Positions 1-9,362 of a stretch of 40,682 bases of DNA are shown piece by piece (within the stretch, counting starts at the first letter, position 1; each line of letters starts with the position of its first letter). The translations under genes and the position numbers were made by a program. Source of the stretch: an uncultured Candidatus Saccharibacteria bacterium (GTDB lineage Bacteria > Patescibacteriota > Saccharimonadia > Saccharimonadales > Saccharimonadaceae); assembly GCA_947304335.1 (NCBI GenBank), contig CAMZAW010000003.1, forward strand, positions 1 to 40,682. The letters are read 5' to 3'. The notes under the pieces were generated by a model that searched no databases, was not told where the DNA came from, and saw only the letters and a program-made list of their open reading frames with translations.

Positions 1-65
1 ATTAGTTACACATATTACCTTCGCCATAATGTTTATATTATAACACGCAAAAACCATGTGCGTCA

Positions 66-90
66 AAAAGGGCAGCCGAGGCTGCCCTTC
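66..90 (-). terminator. Rho-independent terminator downstream of the 93..437 gene
   Basis: Minus strand GGGCAGCC-TC-GGCTGCCC followed by TTTTT. Confidence 0.85.
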
Positions 91-92
91 GC

Positions 93-437
93 TTACATGT
101 ACTCCACATCAACGGTCTTTGTCAGGATAGCAACTCCAACACTACGCCCAGGAAAAACCTTCCCCTTAATATTGGCGCACAAGGTTTTTCTTGCTTCTCT
201 GTAGAGAGAGTTCGCCTCAATTTTGCTCTTCATCGTAAAACGAAGAACATATATGCCCTCTTTGCGAAGCCACTTCGTCTCCGCGTCATAAGCGTCCTCG
301 CCGCCGGCATTTCCCAGATATTCGTGGTAAAATCCTTGAATCTGCCTAATCTGTTCCAGCGTAAATTCTGGGCCTTCCGCTCTTTGTATGGTCACTTCCA
401 TACCAGTTAAAAAGCTTGCAATACTGTGTCCTAACAT
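93..437 (-). CDS. Hypothetical protein, about 114 aa (start trimmed to MLGHSIASF)
   Basis: ORF 93..452. GGGAGG lies 7 nt before the internal ATG, giving MLGHS as the better start. No family recognised. Confidence 0.6.
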   Translation of the reverse strand: MLGHSIASFLTGMEVTIQRAEGPEFTLEQIRQIQGFYHEYLGNAGGEDAYDAETKWLRKEGIYVLRFTMKSKIEANSLYREARKTLCANIKGKVFPGRSVGVAILTKTVDVEYM

Positions 438-516
438 ATCTATACCTCCCAAAGTGCAAAACTATACCCCAAATGCTTCAGGGCACGTTACAGTAAAGTT
501 ATCATAATCCCGCACA

Positions 517-545
517 AAAAACCAGCCCCTCGTGGGGGCTGGCCT
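517..545 (-). terminator. Terminator after rplU
   Basis: Minus strand CCAGCCCC-CACG-AGGGGCTGG followed by TTTTTT. Confidence 0.85.
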
Positions 546-552
546 TGATGCA

Positions 553-861
553 TTAAGCAATTTTCGTGATTTCGATTTCCGAATATTTCTGGCGGTGACC
601 AGTTTCGGTGTGAACACGTTTTTTGGAGTGGTAACGGATGACGCGAACTTTGTCGCCAGCAACCTTTGGTTCCACAACTTTAGCTGAAACCTTCACGCCC
701 TTAACGGTTGGAGTGCCGACAGTAGTCGTATCGCCATCGATAAGAAGCAAAGCGTCAGTTTCGAGCTCTTTAGTGCCTTCCGGGAGGAGGTCCACCCGTA
801 GGGTCTCTTTCTCTTCGACGAGATATTGTTTCCCGCCAACGAGGATAACTGCTTTCTTCAT
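553..861 (-). CDS. rplU: 50S ribosomal protein bL21
   Basis: 102 aa; MKKAVILVGGKQYLVEEKETLRVDLLP and KVRVIRYHSKKRVHTETGHRQKYSEIEITKI are L21 signatures. Confidence 0.93.
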   Translation of the reverse strand: MKKAVILVGGKQYLVEEKETLRVDLLPEGTKELETDALLLIDGDTTTVGTPTVKGVKVSAKVVEPKVAGDKVRVIRYHSKKRVHTETGHRQKYSEIEITKIA

Positions 862-922
862 ATTAATCCTTAGTTAATTAACTTCGCCTATTTTACCACA
901 CTTTTCCCTTTTTGTGAAGAGT

Positions 923-955
923 AAAACACCCAGGCCATCGGGCGCTGGGTGTTTT
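923..955. terminator. Terminator between rplU and the DUF11 surface protein gene
   Basis: AAAACACCCAG ... CTGGGTGTTTTT hairpin. Confidence 0.75.
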
Positions 956-973
956 TAGACTTTTAAGCTCTGA

Positions 974-3046
974 TTAGGCGTTCAAAGCGCCACCGTCAGT
1001 CTTGTCGTTCTTGTCGTCGACCATGCTGTCAGCTGCGTTATTATCGACTACCATTTCGCCAGTTGCGTTAGCAGTCAAGCGCTTGAGTTCGCGTTTAGCG
1101 AGAATCAAGTAGATGCTGCCGCCAACGATGCCAACTACAATCACAGAAAGCATAGTGATTTCCATTGGGCCAGTCTCTGGCAATTTCTCTACTGGAGCAC
1201 AGCCATCAACCTTTTTGGCAATTACTTTAACGATACTTTCTTTAAAGGTTCCCTCTTTAGATTCGCCAATGTAACTAATCTCAGCCTTGTTAGAAAGCTC
1301 TGAGCCATCACAGTCGAAGTCATCGCCGACTTTCACATCGTAAACGATGTAAATGCTTTGGCCAGCCGTCAAGTTAGTCAAAGTATAGGCCAAAGTATCT
1401 TTGAGCTCGGTCCATTTTTCTTGGCCTTCGACATTCATTTTTACGCTGCCTTTTACCAAGGTCAAACCTTTTGGCAACTTATCGATAAAATCAACACTTT
1501 CGATATCAGAAGTGCCAGTGTTCTTAAGCGTTACTTTGTAGCGCAAGGTGGCACCTGGGGCAACTAAGGCTTTGCTATCATACTTTTTGCCTTCGTCAAC
1601 CGAGACTTCCTTCTTTAAGTTAACATTGTATTCTTTTGGTTTACATTCGTCGTCTTCGTCGGACTTCTTAATCGTTACCTTAGCGTCATCAGTCTTGGTA
1701 GTTCCCTCAATAGAAACGCTATCGTAAACTAAGTGTGCAATGTTGGTGAACACGCTACCAGTACAGTCAACATCAATATCCTCATCAATCTTTACATCGT
1801 AAATAATTTGGATAGTTGTGCCAGCTGGGATCGAATTGAGCTTGAACATTTGCTTGTCGGAAGTAGCTGACAAAGTATCCCATGTGCCAGAATTACCAAC
1901 AGTCATTTTATAACTGCCAGCAACTGCAGATAGACCTTCTGGCAAGCTATCATAAAAGATTGAGTTAGAAAGCTCTACTGCGCCAGTGTTTTTGATGGTT
2001 ACTCTGTAGCGTAAAGTATCGCCAGGATTGGCGGTTGCGGTTTCACCGTAGGTTTCACCACCATCCACCGAGACTTCCTTTGAAATCGTGCCAACCATCT
2101 CGGAAGATTGCAAAACGTAAGTAACGAAACCACGATATGGTTCACAACCGAAGACGATGCCAGAACCAAGACCAAAGGAATCACAATTGCCATTATTATC
2201 GCACCATTCCTCATCGCCAAAGCCAAGTAATTGGCCTTCCTCTTTATTGAAAATCCCTTTCTTTACCCCGTCTTCGCCAGTAGCATACACACCTTTAGTT
2301 ACTACAAATTGCTCCTGTTGTTTAAACGCGGCCGTATCGGATGGATGAATCTTCCCTTCGGCATCTTTATAGCCAACGTTGTAGTGTTTAGCAGAGCCCA
2401 CAACATATCTCAAGGCAATTTCTTTGTTTGTCTTGTTGTTGAAATAGGCTTTTGCCCAAATACTCTGTGGTTCAGTATTGTCTGGGTCCATGAAGGCGTT
2501 GTAAGATATTTTTGCTTCAACATCCCCTCTCGTCCCAGAAATTAACTCAGGATAAGATGAGAAAAGTTTCACGTTTCTTGCTAAACCTTCACCAGTAGCA
2601 TTGAGATCGGAAGAGGCGTTATTGTGATAGTAGATAAACACCATATATTGTTTATTTGGTTCAATATCTACAGACTGTTTAAATTCAATGACGCATTTAT
2701 CGTATTTAATTGTCACGGCTTTTTCATCAACGTCCAATAAATCAGTATTCTTCGTACCTTCCGCTTGCAAAGCAGCAAGATCAGCGGCAGAACAAACCCC
2801 GCTAGTCAAATCTGCGATTCTTATAAACTTGCGTTCGTCGCCATCTTCAGTATCAGAACTAAACGGAGCATCTTTTCCTGTAATCGAGTTAAATACTACA
2901 TGATCAGCCGGCGAAGCCATCGTGTAAGTCTGACGGTCTGGCCCCCAGGTTGGCTCATCCGCCAACACTGCAGACGTCAGGAACGTCGTCGACAACAACA
3001 AGCTACCAAACGCCGTCGTCATTATTTTTGCTTTTGTGTTCTTCAT
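974..3046 (-). CDS. Secreted surface protein with two DUF11-type repeats and LPETG-type C-terminal anchor
   Basis: Signal peptide; two repeats of the form VSVDGG..Y......PGDTLRY+V..KNTG...; C-terminal LPETGP plus TM plus basic tail. Start set at the ATG following GAAAGGA. Confidence 0.82.
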   Translation of the reverse strand: MKNTKAKIMTTAFGSLLLSTTFLTSAVLADEPTWGPDRQTYTMASPADHVVFNSITGKDAPFSSDTEDGDERKFIRIADLTSGVCSAADLAALQAEGTKNTDLLDVDEKAVTIKYDKCVIEFKQSVDIEPNKQYMVFIYYHNNASSDLNATGEGLARNVKLFSSYPELISGTRGDVEAKISYNAFMDPDNTEPQSIWAKAYFNNKTNKEIALRYVVGSAKHYNVGYKDAEGKIHPSDTAAFKQQEQFVVTKGVYATGEDGVKKGIFNKEEGQLLGFGDEEWCDNNGNCDSFGLGSGIVFGCEPYRGFVTYVLQSSEMVGTISKEVSVDGGETYGETATANPGDTLRYRVTIKNTGAVELSNSIFYDSLPEGLSAVAGSYKMTVGNSGTWDTLSATSDKQMFKLNSIPAGTTIQIIYDVKIDEDIDVDCTGSVFTNIAHLVYDSVSIEGTTKTDDAKVTIKKSDEDDECKPKEYNVNLKKEVSVDEGKKYDSKALVAPGATLRYKVTLKNTGTSDIESVDFIDKLPKGLTLVKGSVKMNVEGQEKWTELKDTLAYTLTNLTAGQSIYIVYDVKVGDDFDCDGSELSNKAEISYIGESKEGTFKESIVKVIAKKVDGCAPVEKLPETGPMEITMLSVIVVGIVGGSIYLILAKRELKRLTANATGEMVVDNNAADSMVDDKNDKTDGGALNA

Positions 3047-3077
3047 TTTTTCCTTTCTCACCCTTAATTATTAATTA

Positions 3078-6000
3078 TTATTCATTTCCAGAAAACTTAT
3101 CGGCTAACCAGTTGAGGAAGCCTCCTCTTCCCTCCTCGGTGTCATACTTTGTCGCATTCTCAGCAGCCTTTTGCATCTCAGCATTCGTAATTTCTTGTGC
3201 GTCATAATCATCATAGAACGGACCAGTATTTATCGGGGTCGGAGTCGGGCTCAATGTATAGTTGTTGACATCGCTTAGTTCCTCAGTCACATCAACTGGC
3301 GGAAGTGGAGTAACACTTGCATTAGGAGCCGGTGTACCACTATTAGCATTTTCAAGCGATTGTGCTAATTCATTAGTCACCCTTTCACCAGCTAAACCAT
3401 CGCCATCTGGCACGGTGTCTGCAGGATTTGCTTCAAATGTCGCACTGTCAAATCCGGCACTTTGACCAACCTCATCAAGGACCTTATTTTCCATTTCGTG
3501 CGCGAACTCAGCATCCTTAGGCGCCAAAGTTGGCGTTGGTTCTGGAGAGGGCGACGGAGATGGGCTTGGGCTCGGGCTTGGAGATGGAGTTGGAGTGTCG
3601 GTTGGAGTTGGGGTTGGAGTATCCGTTGGGGTTGGAGTAATCGTCGGGGTATTAGTTGGCGTTGGCTCTGGAGATGGTGACGGAGATGGAGTTGGAGTAT
3701 CAGTTGGGGTTGGGGTCGGGGTGTCCGTTGGGGTTGGAGTAATCGTCGGGGTATTAGTTGGCGTTGGCTCTGGAGATGGTGACGGAGATGGAGTTGGAGT
3801 GTCGGTTGGAGTTGGGGTTGGAGTATCAGTTGGAGTTGGGGTTGGAGTATCAGTTGGGGTTGGGGTCGGGGTGTCCGTTGGGGTTGGGGTCGGTGTATCA
3901 ATCACTACCGTACCCCATTGGTAACCACATTCAAGCATAAAGAATGGAATACCATCTTTAGTGAGGTTAGCACCAAGCCAGCCATGCGTACCCAAGTAAT
4001 ACTTTTCACCATCAATCGTGCGAGTTAGACTAAATACTGTGCGTAAACCATTACGCTCTCCAAGTTCAATGTCTCTACCATGGTTTATAGCGCCAACAGA
4101 CAAACGTCCATCAACCTTATAAATTTCGACACCACATCCTGGTATTGCTATTTCATCCTGTACACGACCAAGAACTGTATTGGTAAAGTTGCCCCAGAAC
4201 CTTGTTCCGCGCATATATTCCACAAAGTTATTCGACTCTGTCTGTGTATCGATTTTGCCAACGATGCCAGCCGCCTTGAAGGCTTCTTCCATTGCAGCCG
4301 CATCATTATTGAAGACCTGTGTAAGGAGTAAGTTATTGTCCTCAGCCACACCAAAGGCAACAGCTGTTTGGCCGAGCATTGTAGAGTTTTGAGATATATC
4401 ATAGATGTAATCCTGAAGAAGCTTCTTAACTTCATCTGGATCCACCTCGCCGTTGTGGTTCAAATCCCATTCGTAAGCTTCACCAAGGAATGAAGTCCTG
4501 GCTTTTTCTGGGCCAAAGGCTTTATCAGTAGTTGGATCATAAGTCTCGCTAGTGTAAACAACCCTATCGATGGTTTCACCATTCTCTAGTACAATTGGTT
4601 CCTGCGAGTGGTCTATCATCAAGTTTTCATATTGTGTTGCTTCAAATTGTTCAGAAGCTACTTCGGCTACACCAGCTTCGGCGCCAGCAGCAGCAGCGCC
4701 CTCTACTTCGCCGAGGGTTACGCCACTACCGCCAATCTTCTCTACTGAATCAGTAAACCTAAACGCCGCAATCTCGTGGCCCTGGTTATCAACAGCAGTA
4801 AGCTCATAGCCAATCTGCTCGACTCTATCTTGGAACGTCTCGCTAGTATCGAGTAAACGTCCCATCTGAGTTGCGGTTGACCTAAATGTACCATCAGCTT
4901 GCACATCACCACTTCTGACAACACCATACATATTAATCTTGCCATCTGGTGTTTTGTAGGTCATTTCCTCTGGAACTTCAAATGTACCATCGGCATTAAC
5001 CGGATAGCGAATCGCCTTGGCAGGGCCATCACCATCTGGATCCTGCCAGACAAATTCTGCACCCTTCGCTCTACCTTGCAAAACGTTACCAACTTCTTTA
5101 GGACGGTTAATAGTCACTTCGGTAGCGCTAGTCTTGGACAAGTTCCCATCATTAATATCAACATCAGTTGCGTTGTCATACGAATTGATTCTGTCAGCAA
5201 GGGTGACTTCTTTATCTACATAATATGTAATCTTTTGAACATCGACATTCACACCGTGTTCAGCCATTGTGCCTTTGAAGGCCTCGAATTGTTCTTGAGT
5301 CATGTTTTCAAAATCGATGCCTTTTGCGCTGCCTTCGCCGAAGATGATTTTATCGCCTTCGCCAATAGCACCATCGCCATCACTATCAACTGCAATCGTA
5401 TACCCACCATCTGGGTCTTTTTCAACCAGCATGTTTGTGCGTGCGGCCTGGCCATTAGAACCACCCTTCGGCACATCCTCGCCACCTTGGCCTTCACTAC
5501 CACCTTGTTGGTTAGCATTAGCCTTGTCATCAGTTTGGTTAATAGCAGCTTGATTACCCGTAGCGGCGGCAGCTTCTGCACCCTTAGCACCCGCAAAGTA
5601 ATTTACGATGTTCTTCTTAACGCCTTGGCGCCACTCTTCCAATTTTTGCATAGTGCCAGATTTTTGAAGCCTGTACATACCATATGTCATAACAGCAGCC
5701 ACACCAGCAGCCATCAAGGCGCTCTTGAACGCCTTGTTATGGGCTCGTTCTTTAATGGCTGCCTTTCTCTGGTCTACCCTGTCAAACATAAGATTACGCA
5801 TTTCTTGATACGTATCATCATATCTTTTGTTGAATTCTTCTTCGCCCAGTCTAATCTTTAGCAATGACGCAAGATTACCCTGATTTCTTGCGAGGGCATC
5901 TTTGGCCTGCGCAATATCTTTCCAGCTATCATATTTAAATAGGTTTACATTTTCAATGTTTTGCACCTCGCGTCTAGCGTTCAAATCGGCAATCGCCTGA

Positions 6001-8240
6001 ATTGCGCGATGAATTCTCTCTTCTTTAGCCTTAGCTAAATCATCAGCAGATAAATTAGCATCAGAGGCGTCACCGTGCATAATCAAATCAAAGAGTCTAC
6101 GCAAATCATTCGCTGCGGTTTTAGCATTCACCTTATAGTTGAGATCTTTGAGGCTTTTTATCGCTTCGTCCTTCTTACCTACGGATTCCATCACATCGCC
6201 ATGACTTGTGTCAATCATTTCTTTTCGTCTGGTCGTTACATAAGCAAAGATACCAGCAAAAGCCGTTACGCCAGCGCCGTGCCAGAACATAGATTTCCCG
6301 TTAGGGAGCACCTTGTTTCTTGCCATACGGATTGCTTCCGGAACAATACCAGCCAAGGTGCCAATTGCTACGCTCCACTTCTTTCCTTTACCAACCAGTT
6401 TTTCAGCAATTGAAAGTCTCTCAGTTGCATCAAGGCCAGTATTCATCTTGGACATATTGACTTTGAGCTTCATGAGCGTAAATGCTTCGAGCGCACCTCT
6501 TTGTTCATCGGTCGTTTCTTGCCTACCCACGAACTTGCCACCAAGATCTTCAATGAGCGTATCAGCTAATTCCTCGTAGTCACCAACCGCAAACGTGTTA
6601 GTCTCTTTATTATCATCATGATCTAATTCAAGCCCTTTAATTCTTTTAAGCAAAGCCTTCTTGGCTTCAGCCATTGCGTTCTTATCATTAGTTCTAGCAA
6701 CTTCAAACAAGAAGTCATTATAAGCTTCCCTAATTTCGCCCGCCATCTTCTTGGACTCTTTATCTTCTGCATTGGCTTTTTCACCAGCACCTTCATTAAT
6801 GGCTTCATCACCAGCCATACCATCATGATATGCCTTCGCGCGTGACAAGATATATTGCTCGCTACCTTGGCCAGCTTCATATTTTTGGCTAACTTTTCTC
6901 AAAGCATTTCTGCGAGCCCTGTCCGAATTAAGGGCCTTAAAGTAACCGGTAAGCTTGTTGCCCTTGGTGACCTTATCCTCCATACTCGAACGCATTTTTT
7001 CGAGAGCTTCTTCAGCAGCATCTAGGTTTCCAGTGTTATCGATTGCTTCTCTTGCAGCTTTCTTAAAGGCGTTAAATTGCACGCTTTTTCTTAATGCGTT
7101 CTTTGTGCCAATAGCAAAGATACTGCCGATCATCGCCTTACCAACGAGGTTAAAGCCACCGGTGATAAAGACGCCACCAACAGTAGCTGCTATAGCAGCA
7201 ACCTTAAGTGCTACCTTTAGCTTACTACTTTTACCCTTAAAGGCTTCATTAACATTCTTTTCATATGTCCTAAGCGTGTCTGACGCCATCGTATTCGCCA
7301 TGTTTTCAAGGCTCGCCTCATTGATTTCGGCTCTCGTTACAGAGTAATCATCATCAAGGTTAAGATCGAAGAGCTCGCCGATGTCTTTTTGCTTAGCTTC
7401 CTTCTTGCCTGGCTCCTCAGCAGCGCCCTCGTTCGTCCCAAAATATTCATTGAATTTGCGGTTAATAGCCTCGCGTGGGTCTTCGTCTTTTTCGTCAACC
7501 TTACCTTCAACTTTGCTTTCAGTTTTACTCTCAGTCTTGCCCTCGCTCTTGCTCTCGGTCTTACCCTCGGCATTCGACTCTGTTTCGTCTGAACCTGGTT
7601 TGTTTGCAGAGCTAAACCTACCCCTATTCATGACGTCAAAATATTCGTCGTACTTGCGCTCAATTTCGCTTCGCACGTCTTCCTTTTTCTCAACTGGTTT
7701 TTCTTCAGGCACGGATCTAAACCTAGCGACATTCATGATGTCCATGTATTCGTCATACTTCTTTTGAATCTCTTCCCGTACGTCTTTTTTCGTGTCGGAT
7801 TTCTCTTTTTTATCAGATTTATCTTCCGTTTTAGATTCGGCAGCAGCAGTCGACTCTGGTTTTTGAACCGGCGCAGATTCTGCAGCTGGGGTAGCTTCAG
7901 AAGTTTTATCCTCAGCTTCTGGGAAACGTTCCTTAAATTTTTTATTAATAGCCGCGCGCACGTCTACTTTTTTATCATCAAAATCTTTGGCACCTTCGGC
8001 CTCTTTGTAGTCGTTTTTCTCTTCTGAAACAACTTCGTCGTCTCCAAAAACATTTTCATCAAGTTGTTTCTTAAGATTTGCTTCAATCTCAGCAAACTCA
8101 GCATCCTCTGCTGCTTTCCTGCGGGCTTCAGCCTCAGCTTCAGCTTGGGCTATCTTCCTGTTTAGCTCAGCTCTCACGTCCGCTGGCGCTGGCGCCTGTT
8201 CGGCGGCTGGCTGAGGGCTTGTATTTAGTTTCTCAGACAT
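3078..8240 (-). CDS. 1720-aa membrane/surface protein with N-terminal repeats, central hydrophobic segments, EF-hand-like loops and PT/PS-rich low-complexity region
   Basis: Long intact ORF; hydrophobic segments such as [23 protein letters not shown] and [16 protein letters not shown]; loop [12 protein letters not shown]; (PTPTDTPT)n near the C-terminus. Confidence 0.8.
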   Translation of the reverse strand: MSEKLNTSPQPAAEQAPAPADVRAELNRKIAQAEAEAEARRKAAEDAEFAEIEANLKKQLDENVFGDDEVVSEEKNDYKEAEGAKDFDDKKVDVRAAINKKFKERFPEAEDKTSEATPAAESAPVQKPESTAAAESKTEDKSDKKEKSDTKKDVREEIQKKYDEYMDIMNVARFRSVPEEKPVEKKEDVRSEIERKYDEYFDVMNRGRFSSANKPGSDETESNAEGKTESKSEGKTESKTESKVEGKVDEKDEDPREAINRKFNEYFGTNEGAAEEPGKKEAKQKDIGELFDLNLDDDYSVTRAEINEASLENMANTMASDTLRTYEKNVNEAFKGKSSKLKVALKVAAIAATVGGVFITGGFNLVGKAMIGSIFAIGTKNALRKSVQFNAFKKAAREAIDNTGNLDAAEEALEKMRSSMEDKVTKGNKLTGYFKALNSDRARRNALRKVSQKYEAGQGSEQYILSRAKAYHDGMAGDEAINEGAGEKANAEDKESKKMAGEIREAYNDFLFEVARTNDKNAMAEAKKALLKRIKGLELDHDDNKETNTFAVGDYEELADTLIEDLGGKFVGRQETTDEQRGALEAFTLMKLKVNMSKMNTGLDATERLSIAEKLVGKGKKWSVAIGTLAGIVPEAIRMARNKVLPNGKSMFWHGAGVTAFAGIFAYVTTRRKEMIDTSHGDVMESVGKKDEAIKSLKDLNYKVNAKTAANDLRRLFDLIMHGDASDANLSADDLAKAKEERIHRAIQAIADLNARREVQNIENVNLFKYDSWKDIAQAKDALARNQGNLASLLKIRLGEEEFNKRYDDTYQEMRNLMFDRVDQRKAAIKERAHNKAFKSALMAAGVAAVMTYGMYRLQKSGTMQKLEEWRQGVKKNIVNYFAGAKGAEAAAATGNQAAINQTDDKANANQQGGSEGQGGEDVPKGGSNGQAARTNMLVEKDPDGGYTIAVDSDGDGAIGEGDKIIFGEGSAKGIDFENMTQEQFEAFKGTMAEHGVNVDVQKITYYVDKEVTLADRINSYDNATDVDINDGNLSKTSATEVTINRPKEVGNVLQGRAKGAEFVWQDPDGDGPAKAIRYPVNADGTFEVPEEMTYKTPDGKINMYGVVRSGDVQADGTFRSTATQMGRLLDTSETFQDRVEQIGYELTAVDNQGHEIAAFRFTDSVEKIGGSGVTLGEVEGAAAAGAEAGVAEVASEQFEATQYENLMIDHSQEPIVLENGETIDRVVYTSETYDPTTDKAFGPEKARTSFLGEAYEWDLNHNGEVDPDEVKKLLQDYIYDISQNSTMLGQTAVAFGVAEDNNLLLTQVFNNDAAAMEEAFKAAGIVGKIDTQTESNNFVEYMRGTRFWGNFTNTVLGRVQDEIAIPGCGVEIYKVDGRLSVGAINHGRDIELGERNGLRTVFSLTRTIDGEKYYLGTHGWLGANLTKDGIPFFMLECGYQWGTVVIDTPTPTPTDTPTPTPTDTPTPTPTDTPTPTPTDTPTPSPSPSPEPTPTNTPTITPTPTDTPTPTPTDTPTPSPSPSPEPTPTNTPTITPTPTDTPTPTPTDTPTPSPSPSPSPSPSPSPEPTPTLAPKDAEFAHEMENKVLDEVGQSAGFDSATFEANPADTVPDGDGLAGERVTNELAQSLENANSGTPAPNASVTPLPPVDVTEELSDVNNYTLSPTPTPINTGPFYDDYDAQEITNAEMQKAAENATKYDTEEGRGGFLNWLADKFSGNE
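3540..3905 (-). repeat. Coding tandem repeat (PT/PS-rich), including a 77-bp block repeated exactly with 102-bp period
   Basis: tccgttggggttggagtaatcgtcggggtattagttggcgttggctctggagatggtgacggagatggagttggagt occurs at 3622..3698 and 3724..3800. Confidence 0.9.
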
Positions 8241-8243
8241 TAA

Positions 8244-8681
8244 CTATTCCTCCGTAGGATTAAGCTCTTCGCCAGTGTGTTCTTTATGAAACGCTTCCAG
8301 GGTTTTACCAACAACTTCATTGATATCGACGCCGCAATTCTTGATGTATTCCATCACTGCTTCCGGAGTATTCGTACCAGCGTCAATCTTTTTGTCCAAC
8401 TCTTCGGCTTGTTCATCGGTTAAGGCATCCACTAAAGCAATGTTCAATTTCGAATCAAGATCCGTTACGAGGTCTCTCTTTGCTTCAGCTTTCAAATCAT
8501 CGTCGAGGCTATCCATGCCAAGCTCAGAAATCAAACCATCGACATAGGCATCGATGAGTTGATCGTAGGTCATGTTGTTCAAGGCCTCGGCAATTTGCTC
8601 GTCGGTCATGTTATTAACGTCGACCCCACCCGTTGGGGCAACAAAAGTGTTATCGTTGGTTTTAGTGTTGGAATTATCCAT
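8244..8681 (-). CDS. Acidic hypothetical protein, 145 aa
   Basis: ORF immediately upstream of and co-directional with the 1720-aa gene (3-nt gap); GAAAGG before ATG. Confidence 0.7.
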   Translation of the reverse strand: MDNSNTKTNDNTFVAPTGGVDVNNMTDEQIAEALNNMTYDQLIDAYVDGLISELGMDSLDDDLKAEAKRDLVTDLDSKLNIALVDALTDEQAEELDKKIDAGTNTPEAVMEYIKNCGVDINEVVGKTLEAFHKEHTGEELNPTEE

Positions 8682-8792
8682 GTGGAGACCTTTCGTTTTT
8701 TAAAATGTATAACCTAATTTGAATCTATTTTAACACAACCGTTTTAAAAAACCAAACAATTTTAGCGAATTTTACAGATTATTTGCAATCAA

Positions 8793-8818
8793 AAAACCGA
8801 ACAAAGTGTTCGGTTTTC
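8793..8818 (-). terminator. Terminator downstream of the 43-aa small ORF
   Basis: AAAACCGAACA-AAG-TGTTCGGTTTT. Confidence 0.8.
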
Positions 8819-8939
8819 TGATGTAATTTATGGTTTAATGGTTTGATTAATTTAATCTATCTTATATATAATCTCTCCTTATTTTGTATTCGTTTTGGTT
8901 TTATCTACTACGTTACATCGGATTTTCCTGCCTTTCTAT

Positions 8940-9071
8940 TTATAAATTATGTTTCGCTTGGAATTGCGCAATCTTATTCATGATCATATCGCCACGTGCT
9001 ATGTATTTCTTCGGCGTATATAGATCCATCTCCTGATACTCATACGGGTTGATGTCTGGTGATTTATTCAT
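8940..9071 (-). CDS. Small ORF, 43 aa: MNKSPDINPYEYQEMDLYTPKKYIARGDMIMNKIAQFQAKHNL
   Basis: Below the supplied ORF length cutoff. ATG preceded by AAGGAAGC; consensus promoter upstream and terminator downstream. Confidence 0.6.
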   Translation of the reverse strand: MNKSPDINPYEYQEMDLYTPKKYIARGDMIMNKIAQFQAKHNL

Positions 9072-9150
9072 ATTGCTTCCTTTTTTGTTTTTGTTAGTTT
9101 TTATTTTTGTTGTTTGTTAGATTGTTTATTTTATTGTCTAACTGATTTTT

Positions 9151-9179
9151 ATATTAGCACACTTTGCCAAAAAAGTCAA
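9151..9179 (-). promoter_or_regulatory. Sigma70-type promoter for the 43-aa ORF
   Basis: Minus strand TTGACT (9179..9174), 17-bp spacer, TAATAT (9156..9151). Confidence 0.75.
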
Positions 9180-9234
9180 TACTGTTTATGCTAAAAAATG
9201 ACGATTTTGTCAAATTAACAGAGAGCTGAACAAC

Positions 9235-9360
9235 AAAAAATACCAGCCATCGTCTTTCTCGGGTCGCGTCGCTCGCTCCCGTCGCCACGGGGCTCGCGCG
9301 CTAAATCCTCGCGCTGCCGCGCTCCGGACTACCCTCGAAAGAGATGTCTGGCATCTTTTT
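9235..9360. repeat. GC-rich inverted-repeat element downstream of ileS, possible bidirectional terminator
   Basis: Arms CCAGCCATCGTCTTTCTCGGG (9243..9263) and CCCTCGAAAGAGATGTCTGG (9332..9351) flank a GC-rich core; A-run and T-run outside. Confidence 0.6.
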
Positions 9361-9362
9361 TG

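Noticed and set aside
462-677. 71-aa ORF overlapping rplU
   Set aside because: Out of frame with rplU and spans its terminator.
3540-3905. Possible CRISPR-like array
   Set aside because: Repeats are in-frame coding tandem repeats without regular unique spacers; no cas genes in the window.
3392-3924. Long antisense or alternative-frame ORFs over the PT repeat (169, 109, 72, 60 aa)
   Set aside because: Low-complexity GT/CA-rich repeat keeps all frames open; products are repetitive (VGVGVG, QPQL) and overlap a well-supported gene.
4899-5861. 320-aa plus-strand ORF opposite the 1720-aa gene
   Set aside because: Antisense to a long coherent coding frame; no recognisable motifs, SD or promoter.
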